Below, piece by piece: positions 44,631 through 56,531 of a DNA stretch of 64,000 nucleotides (position 1 is the first letter of the stretch; each line of letters begins with the position of its first letter). The position numbers and the translations under genes are program-made. The notes under the pieces are model-generated. The model worked only from the letters and a program-made list of their open reading frames with translations, searched no databases and was not told the origin of the DNA. This DNA comes from Silene latifolia (lineage: Eukaryota > Streptophyta > Magnoliopsida > Caryophyllales > Caryophyllaceae): NCBI RefSeq assembly GCF_048544455.1, contig NC_133526.1, positions 1,380,001 to 1,444,000 on the forward strand, written 5' to 3'.

Positions 44631-45744
44631 ACAACGGGATTCCGAGTAGTGGGGATTCCTCCTATGGTGCCCTTAGTATAGATTTAGAGTAATAGCAGAT
44701 CTCAGCATTTTTATGTCATACTGTATAATGTTATTTTTGTTCTCCTTTCATTTGTTACATACTGGTGCATCACCCATATATAATATGCTTCTCATATTCA
44801 TTGTATAAGAAGATTGGTTATTAAATTAGTTGACTTATCTGCAGCGGCATGGTATTGCATATTATTATTCATTAGATTTATGGTGGATTAACGGTAATCT
44901 TTTTTATCATCAAACACTCTCAATACCTTCATTTGAACTAAGTTAACACATACTCATTCCGTCTCAGTCGTTTGTTTACCTTGATTAAAATACCCCCACA
45001 TAAAATATTGTTCAATAGCAAAATATCAAGGAAAAAGTTGTTATATGTTGAGTATATGTTAATTGAAATCCAGGAATATTTTAGTTTTGTCCAAAAAGCA
45101 AAATATCATGGAAAAAGTCCTTATACACAATAAGGATATAATTTGTTATGTTGATATTCTCCGCCTCCTAATTAGCGAGGATAATCAAGTATTGAATCGT
45201 TCACTTTCAATGTAATTAAATTGTCTAAGTAATCAAGGTGATCAAAATTAGTAGGAGATGGAGATATATGGTGTTGTAGTGCATGTTCTTGATGGACTAC
45301 CTAAGATGGTCGAGACTAGCATTGTCAATGGAGGGTTAAATTGAGTTTCCGTATTACAAAATATCCATGTATAGTATACAAGTATAATACAAAACACGAA
45401 AGAGAGATTCCAAGAATTTTAAACTACAAATTTAAATATTTTATTAGACCAGATAATATTTGAAAGTAGAGATAATTATCAAAAAAAGGTTTAGATAACT
45501 TTTTATTTATTTATAGAGTTGGAGTTCAAGCTATTTTTTTTTCTTTCAAAAAAGTCCAATGCTAATTTGAGACACGTAGGCCACTTGCTTTATGCATTTA
45601 CCACACTAACATTTTTCACAAGCTTATTTAAAAACAGAACACTATTTAGTTACCGTGCAACGCACGGGCATGAAATCTAGTCATCTAATAATTATGCCCC
45701 TCCTCTTTTTTTGGTTTTTGTGTTAAAATCAAAGGTAAACAATT
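44631..45744. other. Intergenic stretch ending in half a Stowaway-type MITE
   Basis: No gene. The last ~50 bp (ggtttttgtgttaaaatcaa to caatt) continue across the LTR element at 56527 as gaccgagacgaagggagta, giving a Stowaway-type end of the same subfamily as 2229-2380. A similar end (cgtctcagtcgtttgtttac) is at 44,960. Confidence 0.55.
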
Positions 45745-46343
45745 TGTTCCGGGTATGAATTCCGAAGTAGGTTTGTTTACCACGCTAGCTTTGTCGAATA
45801 ATGCCTCTTCTAGCCTTGACTGCTCTCCCCGGCCTCTCCTGCAACAATGAGCAAACTGAGGGCTTGGCTTTGTGCCAAGCGTACTCACTCCGACGTTCAA
45901 GTCAGTGAACTTATTGTGATTAAGTAGAATGTTGCTTGATGACGTGTATTGTAGAGAGATGAGAGAGATAATACCAATTTAAGTGGTTCTTAGCTTCAAT
46001 TCTGGATCCCTTCCTCAATGAGGATTGAGGAGTATTTATAGACTTTCACCTTTTGTCACGTAGTGGCCAAGTGGGCCAAGTGGCATAGCAGGTGGAAAGA
46101 CTGATCTACCCTCGGCCGAGGGACCTATGGCGGCGGCGGCGAGCCAGTTGACTCCATGCCGAGGGTTCTTGGATATGAGTACGCGGGGTATGTGCCCCGG
46201 TGGTAGGTTGCCATGCCGAGACCAGTGGCCGGCAGCCGAAAGGTCGTCGGGTGGGATGTCTAAGTCATTGGCTTCTTTGTGGATATCTTTGACCTCGTTC
46301 AATATGTTGACTTGGTCGGCGGGCACGAGAATATGCCCCATCA
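45745..46343 (-). repeat. 3' LTR of the Tat-type element
   Basis: 599 bp; plus-strand ends tgttccgggtatgaattccg and gaatatgccccatca. The minus strand has tataaata (46033-46040), a plausible LTR promoter TATA. Inside border has a short purine-rich tract, gctggggcaaa on the minus strand. Confidence 0.93.
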
Positions 46344-46817
46344 ATTTGCCCCAGCGTAGTCTATGCCGTGGTATGGGCTCCGATGTATCTTTGAGTGTAT
46401 ATTACGTGCAAGTGAAAATTTTACGCCGGCTTTTTCTCCCTCGGCTTATACGTACAGGCCGTCACCGTATCCCCCTCCACATGGATGTGTAATGGACATC
46501 AAAATGTGGAAGAGAAGTCTTCTTGGCGGCGGACCCAAGGTTGAGAGTGCGGTGTATTTTTGATTGCCCCGGCCTGCTACCTAGCTTGGTTAGTCGTGTT
46601 GCCGGAGAATAGATACTTTAGGAGTTTTTTGAGGAAGATGAATAGGCAAAGGGATATGAAGGGCGTGTTGAAGACGCTTGTTCTTGTTGTTTTGATTGAT
46701 ATTCAACTCGTTGCGTCGATTGACATTCCGTAACGCATGCCGACATGTGTCTCTTCGTTGATTGGCTGTCGCTTCATGGGCTGCGTTTTGATTGGTCCTC
46801 CTTTATGGGCCTTTGCC

Positions 46818-46825
46818 TATAAATA
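46818..46825 (+). promoter_or_regulatory. TATA box before the antisense region of the Tat-type element
   Basis: tataaata in the context cctataaatacc, about 190 bp before the first ATG of the antisense region. Suggests that this region once had its own plus-strand promoter. Confidence 0.45.
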
Positions 46826-47009
46826 CCAGATCTCTGAAGTGAAATTGGTTAATAATTTCATTCATTCTAAAAATTTTCTTCTTTCCAAAATTCCAAGTCT
46901 TTCCCTCTCTTCCGATCTTCTGAATTTTTACGTCGGCGTAGCACTTTTCTTCAAGGTAAACCGAAAAACCTTTTCAACTTTTTGTTTTGTTTAAGTAATT
47001 GTTGTGAAC

Positions 47010-49620
47010 CATGTCTTCTACGATGATGCCGGTCCCAAGATGCCGTGCGCCGGGGTTCCCCGTCGCGTTTTGATGAGGAGGAGGCGGTAGCCGCAATTCC
47101 GTTAAGGTCGAGGGGCCCTAGGTCTCCTTCCCCGAAGTTGACCGCAGAGTTACGGAGCAAATGGGGAAGATGATGTCGAATGATGAGGAAAGGAATCCTT
47201 CCGGTGCGGAGAGAGGCGGCATCTTGCATCATTACGATGCTGTACCATCGGCCCCCAATCGTGCTTGGACCGATGGGCTCGCCCGCGCTTCCTGCTCAAT
47301 TTTTCAAGAGCACTTCTTTTTTGGCAAGGGGTACAACATTGTCATCCCCGGAGAGGGTCGACCGTCTGTTGCCCTCCCCCTGGTCACATCGGCGTATATA
47401 TGAGGCACTTGGAGTATGGTCTCCGGTTTCCTCTCAATATGTACGTCTCTACCATAATTCAGGCGATGAACGTTGCGGCGGCGCCTTCACCCTTTGGCCG
47501 TTAGGACTATAGTCGGTTTCGTGTGGCCGTGTCGTCAGGGGGGTGATCCCAACGGTAAACTTATTCCGTCGAATTCATTTTCTTCGAATGAATGTTCAAG
47601 GTGGCGGGGTGGTATAGCGTCCGGACCGAGCTAGGCTATCTCACCGTGCCTAAGCTCACCTCTTGCAAGGGCTGGAAGGAACGGTGGGTGTATGTCGAGG
47701 TCCCAGATGATTATCCGTTGCCTCGGTATTTTCAGCACCACGTTAACTTGCGGTGCGAGAGCAAAGGGGAGCATGAGAAGATGATCCCCAAGGGCAAGAA
47801 TAAGATGGACGCCGCGAATGTCTATCTTAATGAGGACGAGAAGCAAGGCACGAAGCTTTTCGAGGTCGATGATGATGGGGCGCCGAAGGTTTGGTTGCCC
47901 CCGACGCAAGTCATCTTGATGGACGAGCCGCTTTGCTATGTCGGCCTCATACCGGCCCTAGCACAGGGTGAGTGGGGTCGGTGTGAGGCCCATTTCTGCT
48001 TTAATGTTTTTCGTTGTTTGTTTCTTGACATGTCCCTTCGTCTAAGTTTTACTTTGTTTCTTTTACAGAGCACTTTGGTCCCGTTCTGTCTGAGCAACTC
48101 CTCGAGAAGATGGGGCTGGACAAAGACGGAAACGTTAAGGAGAAGAATCCGAAGGTCGATGTGCATGACCGCCGTCCGTCGCCTACTGACCTCTTGAAGG
48201 GCTTGGATGAGACGGCGGCCCAGGCCAAGGTAGCTTTGCCTTGCCTCGCCTCGGTCCGAAAAGCCAAGTCTACGGCGGCGACGGTGTCAACCTCGGTTCC
48301 GCCTCCACCCGAGGTGGAGGTCGTTGACATTGTCGATGGAGAGGATTCCGATCTTTGAGGGATCTCCGCTTAGGCGTAAGAGGAAAAGATCTACCCATGC
48401 CACCGATGCTTCGCCCGTCGCTCATGTTAATGCCGGTAGCCGAGAAACGGGTCAACCGGCCAAGAAGAGCAAGCCCTCCGTGCAGTCTAACTTGCGGCTC
48501 GATTTAGCCGCTCATTAGATATACCCGATGACCGGCTCTCTGGTATGTCCATGAACGTTGACGTGGACTCTTTGGTTGAATTTTTGTAGATCAACCGGCG
48601 CGATCATCCCAATGCGAGCGGCGAGTTGAGAAGAGGCCTATGCACGACGGCGGAAAAATGCCGACTCCGTACTCGCGTCGATATCCAACGACCAGCTCAC
48701 AAATGGAGGGTACAAGGTGAGCAAGAGGATTGGGATTTGGTCCGATCTGGCCGGCTCTCGTATTAGGGAGCAAGAAAAGGCCTTGGCCGAGACGGGACCG
48801 TTGATAGAGCAGCTGAGGCTCGATGTTGTTGCCGCAAAGGGAGTGGCCGGGAAGGCTAAGCATGACCTCCTTGCCGCACAAGCGCGGGTCGAGGAAATTG
48901 AGAAGCTGCTGTCGGCCGAGAAGGCCAAGGTAGAGGCTGCTGATTCTGCCGCCGCCAAGTTGAAGGAGGAACGGGACAGGTACAAGGGCGGCTACGACGT
49001 TGTTGTCGCCCAAAGGGAGGAGTCGAAAAGGGCGTATCGGCTCCAAGCGGATTCGCATAGGGAGACTAGTGCTATCCTTGCCCAAAGGGAGAAGGATATT
49101 GAGACGCTTCAAAGCACGATTCTCCCTCGCATGTGTGCTCAGTATAGGGACCTGACCGAAGAAGCTTTCAGGGAGGTGATAGATGAGGTCTATCCGGATG
49201 GCTCCTTTCTGTGGACAAAATTTGACGAGCTGTTCGACGATAGGCTCGAGGCTAAAGAGAAGGCTGCGGCGGATAAGGCTGCCGAGGATGTGAGGGCCAA
49301 GAAGGAGGAGGAGGCGACCGCTGCAAAGGCGGCCCTTGCAGAGAAGACGAGGGCGGCCAAGGAGGAGTCCGCTAGGCGAAGGCGGTGAGGATGCTAAGGC
49401 GCTAAGAAAGTCTGCGGCGGATAAGGCGTGAGGATGCCAAGGCTGCCAAGAAAGCCGAGGATGCTAAGGCTGCCCAGATTGCATCTAAGTCGCTCACCGA
49501 GGGTAACGCTGCTGATGGCGGTAAGGGCAAGCAGCAACAGGCATAGGGAGACGGGCGGTCGTCACCAGGCTCACCCGGGCGTCTCGGATAGCTTCAGCTA
49601 TTCGGGGGCCAACTATTAAG
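47010..49620 (+). pseudogene. Antisense coding-like region of the Tat-type element
   Basis: A plus-strand region inside the minus-strand retroelement, between integrase and the 3' LTR. Parts read as a conserved plant retroelement protein (WVYVEVPDDYPLPRYFQ around 47,690) followed by a long Ala/Glu/Lys-rich coiled coil (48,720-49,390; EIEKLLSAEKAKVEAADSAA). Antisense frames in this position are known for Tat-branch elements; their function is unknown. Fossil, broken. Confidence 0.7.
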
Positions 49621-49859
49621 CCTTTTCTCCCTGCCATCCTTTTGGCGCTTCAAAGAACCAGTCCGAAACCTTTTGCTTTACTTTTCCTTGTATTTTGTAA
49701 GACCTTGGTAGGTAGAGTCTTGGCTTATCCCAAAGGGGACGGCCGTCGTCTGTGTTTCTCCTTCTTGTAACTCGTTATCTTTTTCTTAATGAGAATTTTG
49801 CTTGCTTTGCCTCTGGCTGGGCCGAGGCATTTGGTCTACCCCTTCACTTGTCTTCTGGC

Positions 49860-50096
49860 GTTAATTAATTGAGCGCTTTTTGTTTTTACCTTTGGCTTCA
49901 GCCGAGGCAGTTTAGGATGCGTATCTCAACTGTGTTTAACGTCTTTAAGCTCGGTCTTAATTTGCCGAGGGCAGTTGCGTTAATTAATTGAGCGCTTTTT
50001 CGTTTTTACCTTCGGCTTGGCCGAGGCAGTTAGAATGCGTATCTCAACTGTGTTTAACGTCTTTAAGCTCGGTCTTAATTTGCCGAGGGCAGTCGC
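49860..50096. repeat. 119-bp tandem pair inside the Tat-type element
   Basis: Two adjacent copies (49860-49978, 49979-50096) starting gttaattaattgagcgcttt and ending ttgccgagggcagt. They lie between the antisense region and integrase. Confidence 0.9.
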
Positions 50097-50409
50097 GTTT
50101 CACTCGTCTCTTCCCGGCCAGTTACCGGGGCAACGGAGTTTACGTTTTGACCGCCGTTGAACATATGTTAGCATATCGGCTCGTCCCCCCGTCACTCCCG
50201 TTAAAGTCCGGGATGATCGAGGTTTTGGCTCTGTCTGCTGTGTACATATGTTAGTATGCCTTCTGATTGGGGTGGATTAACACTTTGATGAAAAACTTGG
50301 ATGACTCCTCATTAGATATGAATATGCATTGGGGTGCCAACAATTGTTTTGGGCAACTCATTTGTTATACAAAGTATTTTACGAGATTGTCGGTGTTCCA
50401 ATGGCTCAT

Positions 50410-51375
50410 CAAAGGTACATCTCCCATGTCCGTCGGCCGGTATGTACCGGCCTCATTTCTCCAACTACCTTGTAGGGACCCTCCCGATTGGCCGTCAACT
50501 TGCCATGGATGTTTCCTTTGTTGGTGGCGGCTGACTTCCTTAGGACCAGATCTCCTACTTTTAAGTCCCTTTTGTGGACTCTTCGGTTGTAGGCCCTTTT
50601 CATTCGGCTCGATATCTTTGCTAAGTTGAGGCGTGCCGTATCTCGGCTTTCTTCGACCAGGTCCAGGGAGGTTCTTAGGCCTTCCTCGTTTTCATCCGGT
50701 TAAAAGTGGCCGTTACGAATGTTGGCACCGTTGCTTCAATCGGCGGGGCTCGCCGGACCCGTAGACTAGGTGAAAAGGACTGTACCCCGTTGCTTCTTTC
50801 TCCGTGGTCCGGAGGGACCATAGAACGCCAGGTAGCTCATCGGCCCATCTTCCCTTGAGGTCTTCAACTGTCTTCTTCAAGCCGTTGAGGATCGTTTTAT
50901 TAGTTTGCCTTCCTTCGCTGTCCGTTGCTCGGGGGTGGCGGACGGAGGAGTATGCAAATTTGATGCCGAGTTCTTCCAACCAGCTCATTATTGTGTCACT
51001 CCAAAATTCTCGGCCATGGTCGAACACCATGACTTGGGGTAACCCAAAACGAGTTATGACATTTTCCCGGATCACCTTTCTTACGGCCGCCGCTGGCAGC
51101 ACGCCACGCCTCAACCCATTTGGTGAAGTAGTCGACGGCGACGATTAGGAACTTTCTTCCTCCGGATGCCGTTGGAAATGGCCCTAGTAGATCCATTCCC
51201 CACTGTGCAAAGGGAAGGGGATTAAGCACTTGCGGTCTCGGGAAGGTGCGTGTATCACCGGAGCGTGCATCTGACAGTTGTTGCATTTTCTGGTTTTGTT
51301 TCTGGAATCTTCAAGCATGGTGGGCCAGAAGTAGCCGGCTCGGAGAGCTTTGTGGGCTAGTGTTCTTGCCCCCAT
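50410..51375 (-). pseudogene. Integrase region of the Tat-type element
   Basis: Includes the zinc-binding block around KCNNCQMHAP, the catalytic-core start WGMDLLGPFPTASGG and the later GLPQVMVFDHGREF stretch, and a C-terminal GPYKVV (GPY/F) motif. Fossil part, broken. Confidence 0.88.
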
Positions 51376-51857
51376 GTGATGACCACGATGCCTTCGTGTA
51401 TTTCACAAGATTAGTTCTGCATCGGCTGGACCGACACATTTTAGGAGTGGCCTTGTCGCGGACCTCCTATATAACTCTCCTTCAAACACCAAGTACCTTG
51501 CTGCGATCCTCTTTATCTTTTGTGAGAGGTTGCGGTCCTCTGGTAATTCATTTGACAGTTTATACCCCTTTATCGGAGTCATCCATGTCGTCTCGGTTTC
51601 CACGTCGCACACCATGCCGATGGTTTCGTCAATGCTTTTAGCGTTCCTGATGTCCACCAGCACGGTTCGGCTGATATTCTTTATGGTTGAACTGGCCAGC
51701 TTTGAGAGAGCGTCGGCCCGGTTGTTCTCAGACCTGGGGATGTGTCGCATTTTGAATGACTTCAATTTTGAGGTCTCGGCTTTTACCTTTTCCAGGTATC
51801 TTACCATCCCATCGTCCCGAGCTTCGTATTGGTTAGTCACCAAGAGAGAGTCTGTTT

Positions 51858-53480
51858 TCAAAATGATGTGTTACTGCCCCGCGGCTCGGCTAACTCAACT
51901 CCGGTTATCACTGCCTCATATTCGGATTCGTTGTTTGAGGTCGAGAAGGTAAATTTCAAAGCGTGCTCGAACTCGTCCCGTTTGGGGCCGATGATAAGGA
52001 TGCCGGCTCCCGAGCCGTTCGTTGTGGAGGATCCATCGGTATATACCTCCCACATGCCGGGACACGATTCTTCCCGATCGTGCACTCGGCCAAGAAGTCT
52101 GCGCAGCGCCGCTTTTTATCGAAGGCCTTGGTTTGTATTGAATGCCGAAGCCAGATAGCTCCACTGCCCATTTGATAAGTCTGCCTGATTGTTCGAATTT
52201 TTCCAGTGTTTTCTCCAACGGCTGGTCGGTTAAGACCGTCATGGGATGTGCGTCGAAGTAGGGTTTCAACTTCCTTGCGGCAACAACCACGGCAAAGGTC
52301 GCTTTTTCAATCGGCGGGTAGTTTCTCTCGGCGGCAACAAATGTATGGGATAAAGTATATTGGGTCTTCTTTGCTTGTTTTCTTCTCTCGACGATTACGA
52401 TCGACCGTGGCGAGGTTCTTGCTAAATATAGATATAGCGTTTCCCCAGCGTCGGTGCGGACGGTCGGGAGAGTTTGCGAGATGGGCCTTGATTGTTTGAA
52501 AGCCGTGCTCTGTTCCTCCCCGCCAGAGAAGTCTTTATTCCCTTTTAGCACTTTGAAGAATGGGGTGCTCTTGTCGGCCGACCGAGAGATAAAACGGGCA
52601 AGGGCCGCCATCCTCCCGGTCGAAGATCATAACCTCTTTGCGATTCCTCGGCTCCCATGGCAGGTCTAGAATCGCTTGGACTTTCTCTCGGATTGGCATC
52701 AATTCCCCAGGCGCTAACAAGCACGCCGAGGAATTTGCCGGCCGGTTAATCGAAGTTGCACTTTGTAGGGTTAAGCTTCATCTTGTATTTCCTTAGTGAA
52801 CAAAATGTCTCGTGTAAATCGGCTAGGTGCTCGCCGTCGGACTTGCTCTTGACAATAGCATCGTCGACGTAAGCCTCAATGTTTCGCCCTTTTGATTTTG
52901 GAACACTTTGTCCACCAGTCTTGTGTAAGTCGCGCCGGCGTTTTTCAAACCAAACGGCATCATCTTGTACATGTAGGTGCCGTGTATGGTGATGAATGCG
53001 CATTTAGGCATGTCTTCCTCTCGCCATGAATACCGATGGTATCCTGAAAAGCGTCGAGCGAGGCTCGGCATTGTGTAGCTCCGCCGTTGCGTCTATTAAG
53101 CTATCTATCCGAGGCAAGGGGTAGCAATCTTTCGGGCATGCTTTATTAAGTTGCGTAAAATCAACACACATCCTCCACCCCCCCGATGACTTTTTAACCA
53201 TTACAACATTAGCTAGCCATTCGGGGTATGTACAAGGGATGATAAAGCCTGCATCTAACAACTTATCAACCTCGGCCTTGATGGCATCTTCCTTTTCGGT
53301 AGGAGCTTCTCACCCTCTCGCTTCACAGGGCGGCGGGGGAGTACGTTCACTTGTGAACGATGACTTCTCGGCTTACACTGGCATCTCGGCGGTGAGTACG
53401 CAAAGACGTCTTTGTTCCTTCTCGGCAGTCTAGGAGATCGGCCCGAATTTTGTTCCAGGCCGACACCGAAGCGATCCACG
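51858..53480 (-). pseudogene. Reverse transcriptase and two RNase H regions of the Tat-type element
   Basis: The reverse transcriptase part has VVMVKKSSGGWRMCVDFTQL and the catalytic YVDD. An RNase H of the usual Gypsy type follows (NYPPIEKATFAVVVAARKL), then a second RNase H-like part with VYTDGSSTTNGSGAGI. The double RNase H is a marker of the Tat branch. Fossil, broken. Confidence 0.88.
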
Positions 53481-53686
53481 GTGCGTCTGGGTCAATCTCT
53501 ATCTGTTCGGTCTCAGCCCCTTCGACCATGGCGACGTGGTTGGTGCTCATCGGTTCGTCCTCCTGTCTTAAGGATGGGTTCTTCCCTTTTTCCTCTTTCT
53601 TTGCCACTTTGAAGGATTGCATGTTGCATCCTCTGGCCGATATTTGGACGTTGACCACCTCGTCTTTTTCGTTCTTTGAGACGAGT

Positions 53687-54153
53687 TTATGAACCTCCCC
53701 GCGGTCCGAGATATACATCAGTGTCAGGGCCCGGATGGACATTCTGACAAAGATCGACCTCACTCAGGGTGACACGACCGATGAGAACGTTGTATGCGGA
53801 TGAGCCGTCGATGACCACGAACTCGGACATCACATTCTTGGCCGCGTCGGACCGGCCGAACATCACTTTGTAACTTGATAGACCCCAGGGGGACCAAACC
53901 TGCCCCGGAGAAGCTGTACAATGGGTTGGCGCATGGGCTAAGGTCCGCAATTTTCGTGCCGAGCCCCGAAAGCACTCCTGAACATGATGTTCGTGTAAGC
54001 ACCCGTGTCAATCAGGCATCTCATGACCAGGTGGTTAGCTATGTCTAAGTGGACTACGAGTGGGTCGCTATGTGGGGCGATGACTCCTTCGTAGTCCTCC
54101 TTCCCAATAGTTATGTTCGGGATGTTGGAAGCGCGGGCCGCCGTAGTGGGCAC
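53687..54153 (-). pseudogene. Protease region of the Tat-type element
   Basis: Contains the aspartic protease active-site context CLIDTGAYTNIMF. Lies between the gag-like and reverse transcriptase regions. Fossil, broken. Confidence 0.8.
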
Positions 54154-54421
54154 GAAGTTGACGGCCGATCTGATCCGTTCGTGCCGTTTGTGTCCGCGAG
54201 CGGATCCGCCGTTCTCGTTTCCCCCGATGACAACATGAATTGTTCCTATCCGTTCAAAGACGGATTTTTTATCCGAGCCACCGGCGTTAGTCTTTTGGCC
54301 TCCGGAATATACTTGCCGAGGCTCCCTTTTCGGATCGGCTCTTCAATGGCATTCTTCAAATGCCGGCGATCGTTGTTAAGTGACCGGTGTGGCCGTGGTA
54401 CTCACAAGATGCGGGCTCGTG

Positions 54422-55490
54422 TCACCGTCCCCCTAGGTTTGGGGGCCTTTCCCACTTCCCCTCGCCCTCGTTTCGCTCGGGGAGAAGACCTCGGCGGCCG
54501 ATACGACCGGGGGTGTGATCTTTGTACTTCTTATGGTAGTACGGACTGAACTCCCCGGCGTCCGCTGGGTTACGCTTCTGGCGGGCTGTCGGTCCGCGAC
54601 CTATTATTGTCACGGCGCCCTTCATCCGGCTTGTCCTCCCGGTGGCTCTTTCTTTCGAGTGCCGGCCTCGCCGTGGCCTATCCATATTTTGTGATAGTCT
54701 TCGACCTTAATGGCACAGTCGGCCAATTTCTGGCGGACTCAAGGCTCGGGCCACCGCACTTGATGAGCTCGTTTTTCAAGTCCCCTGCGGGAGGCCTTTC
54801 ATCGGTCGAAGGCCGCTAGTTCGCCGTTCACTCCCTAATCTGCTGAACCCCGGCATCGAACCTCTTCACATAGCTTCGGAGTGACTCGCCTCCCTCTGCT
54901 GATGGTCGGGAGATCCGATGTCTCAACGGCTCTCCTTTTATTGGTAGAGTCTTTGGGCCAAAAACGCGTCTCTTAGGTCGGAATAGGAGTATACCGACCC
55001 ATCGGGTAGCCCCTTGTACCCGCCTTTGCGCCATTCCAACCAAGGTCGTTGGGAAAATTCGGCACTGCACCTCGTCAGTTGCTCCCACACCGACATGTGA
55101 GACTCGAAAGCCTCGGCATGATCGGTTGGGTCGCCCTCTCCTTTGTATGATATAGACGGTAGCTTTAGCTTTGGCGGCACTGGGTCTCTAGGACGTAGGC
55201 ACCGAGGGGCATCGACCACGTGTCTAATGACACGCGGCGATCGGCTCCTCGCATCCCTAGTCCGGCCCCTCTCCCCGTGGCGGGAAGGGCTTCTTCTCCG
55301 ACTCGGTGAGTCGGACTCCTTCTTCGACTCGGTGAGTCGGACTCCTTCTCCGACTCGGTGAGTCGGACTCCTTCTCCGACTCGGTGAGTCGGACTCCTTT
55401 CGCTCGTCCTGGGCATGCCTCGTGGGCGTCGCGGCGACATCGTCCTTCCGCGAGTGCGGGAAGGGCTTAGTTCTACCACCGACACTGGCT
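54422..55490 (-). pseudogene. Gag-like region of the Tat-type element
   Basis: Resembles the plant retrotransposon gag core (KLPSISYKGEGDPTDHAEAF, then SLRSYVKRFDAGVQQI). A 26-bp tandem repeat, four copies, lies near its start (55300-55400; unit gactcggtgagtcggactcc plus six bases). Fossil, broken. Confidence 0.82.
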
Positions 55491-55938
55491 CCCCGCGTCT
55501 TGGTAGGCTCGGCCTCTCTTAGTGCTTCGTTCGGGTTTCTCGAGTCACCTTTTGGGCCCTAGCTTCTGGGCCGGGTCCCGCCGCTCTTGTCGGTGTGATG
55601 TGTGCCCATGCCGGCGCGCAACGACAATCGAGTCCAGGAGTCGCTCACTTTCTTTGCATCAACCACACGCCCCATGACGAGCGGTGACACTGTCGGCGGG
55701 CGCGGCGATCGGCATTATTGGCATCCCGAACTCGGTTGAACTATCCTATCTGGTGGAGGGCGCACAACTCGAATGTGGACGGTATCATCCGGTGGAGGGG
55801 CTCTTGATTCTGAACACCTCTTGTTCTTTTGACATCTTCTTAGCTTTTTGGGTGGGTTTTTTTTTTTTTTTTTTTTTTTTTTGTTTGGGAATGAGAATGA
55901 CTAGCTTCTAGTATCTATTCCCCACAGACGGCGCCAAT

Positions 55939-56526
55939 TGTTCCGGGTATGAATTCCGAAGTAGGTTTGTTTACCACGCTAGCTTTGTCGAATAATGCCT
56001 CTTCTAGCCTTGACTGCTCTCCCCGGCCTCTCCTGCAACAATGAGCAAACTGAGGGCTTGGCTTTGTGCCAAGCGTACTCACTCCGACGCTCAAGTCAGT
56101 GAACTTATTGTGATTAAGTAGAATGTTGCTTGATGACGTGTATTGTAGAGAGATGAGAGAGATAATACCAATTTAAGTGGTTCTTAGCTTCAATTCTGGA
56201 TCCCTTCCTCAATGAGGATTGAGGAGTATTTATAGACTTTCACCTTTTGTCACGTGGTGCCAAGTGGCCAAGTGGCATAGCGGTGGAAAGATCGATCTAC
56301 CCTCGGCCGAGGGACCTATGGCAGTAAGACGAGCCTGTTGACTCCATGCCGAGGGTTCTTGGATATGAGTGCGCGGTATGTGCCCCTTTGTAGGTTGCCA
56401 TCCGAGACCAGTGGCGGGCAGAAAAGGTCGCATCGGTGGGATGTCTAAGTCATTGGCTTGCTGTGGATATCTTTGACCTCGTTCAATATGTTGACTTGGT
56501 CAGCGGGCACAGAATATGCCCCATCA
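55939..56526 (-). repeat. 5' LTR of the Tat-type element
   Basis: 588 bp, same direction as the partner at 45745. The minus-strand TATA is at 56227-56234. The primer-binding site adjoins its inner end. Target duplication caatt follows at 56527-56531. Confidence 0.93.
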
Positions 56527-56531
56527 CAATT

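Larger units (their letters stand above)
45745..56526 (-). mobile_element. Ty3/Gypsy LTR retrotransposon, Tat/Retand type, broken
   Basis: A 10.8-kb element lying on the minus strand. LTRs are at 45745-46343 and 55939-56526, each TG...CA, flanked by the 5-bp duplication caatt. A candidate primer-binding site attggcgccgtctgtgggga adjoins the 5' LTR. From 5' to 3' on the minus strand it holds gag-like, protease, reverse transcriptase, two RNase H-like and integrase regions, in Gypsy order. A further coding-looking region lies on the opposite strand near the 3' LTR. Two RNase H regions and an antisense frame are typical of the Tat branch (Retand, Grande relatives). The element is a fossil with many breaks, clearly more than ten. 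LTR similarity suggests insertion within the last few million years. It inserted into a Stowaway-type MITE. Confidence 0.93.

Noticed and set aside
46127-47512. Plus-strand open frames across the LTR and the start of the antisense region as host genes
   Set aside because: They lie within the retroelement and part of their sequence recurs in the other LTR.
47000-55500. A novel host gene cluster in the GC-rich island
   Set aside because: LTRs, target duplication and pol domains show it is one retroelement; its GC content reflects the element.
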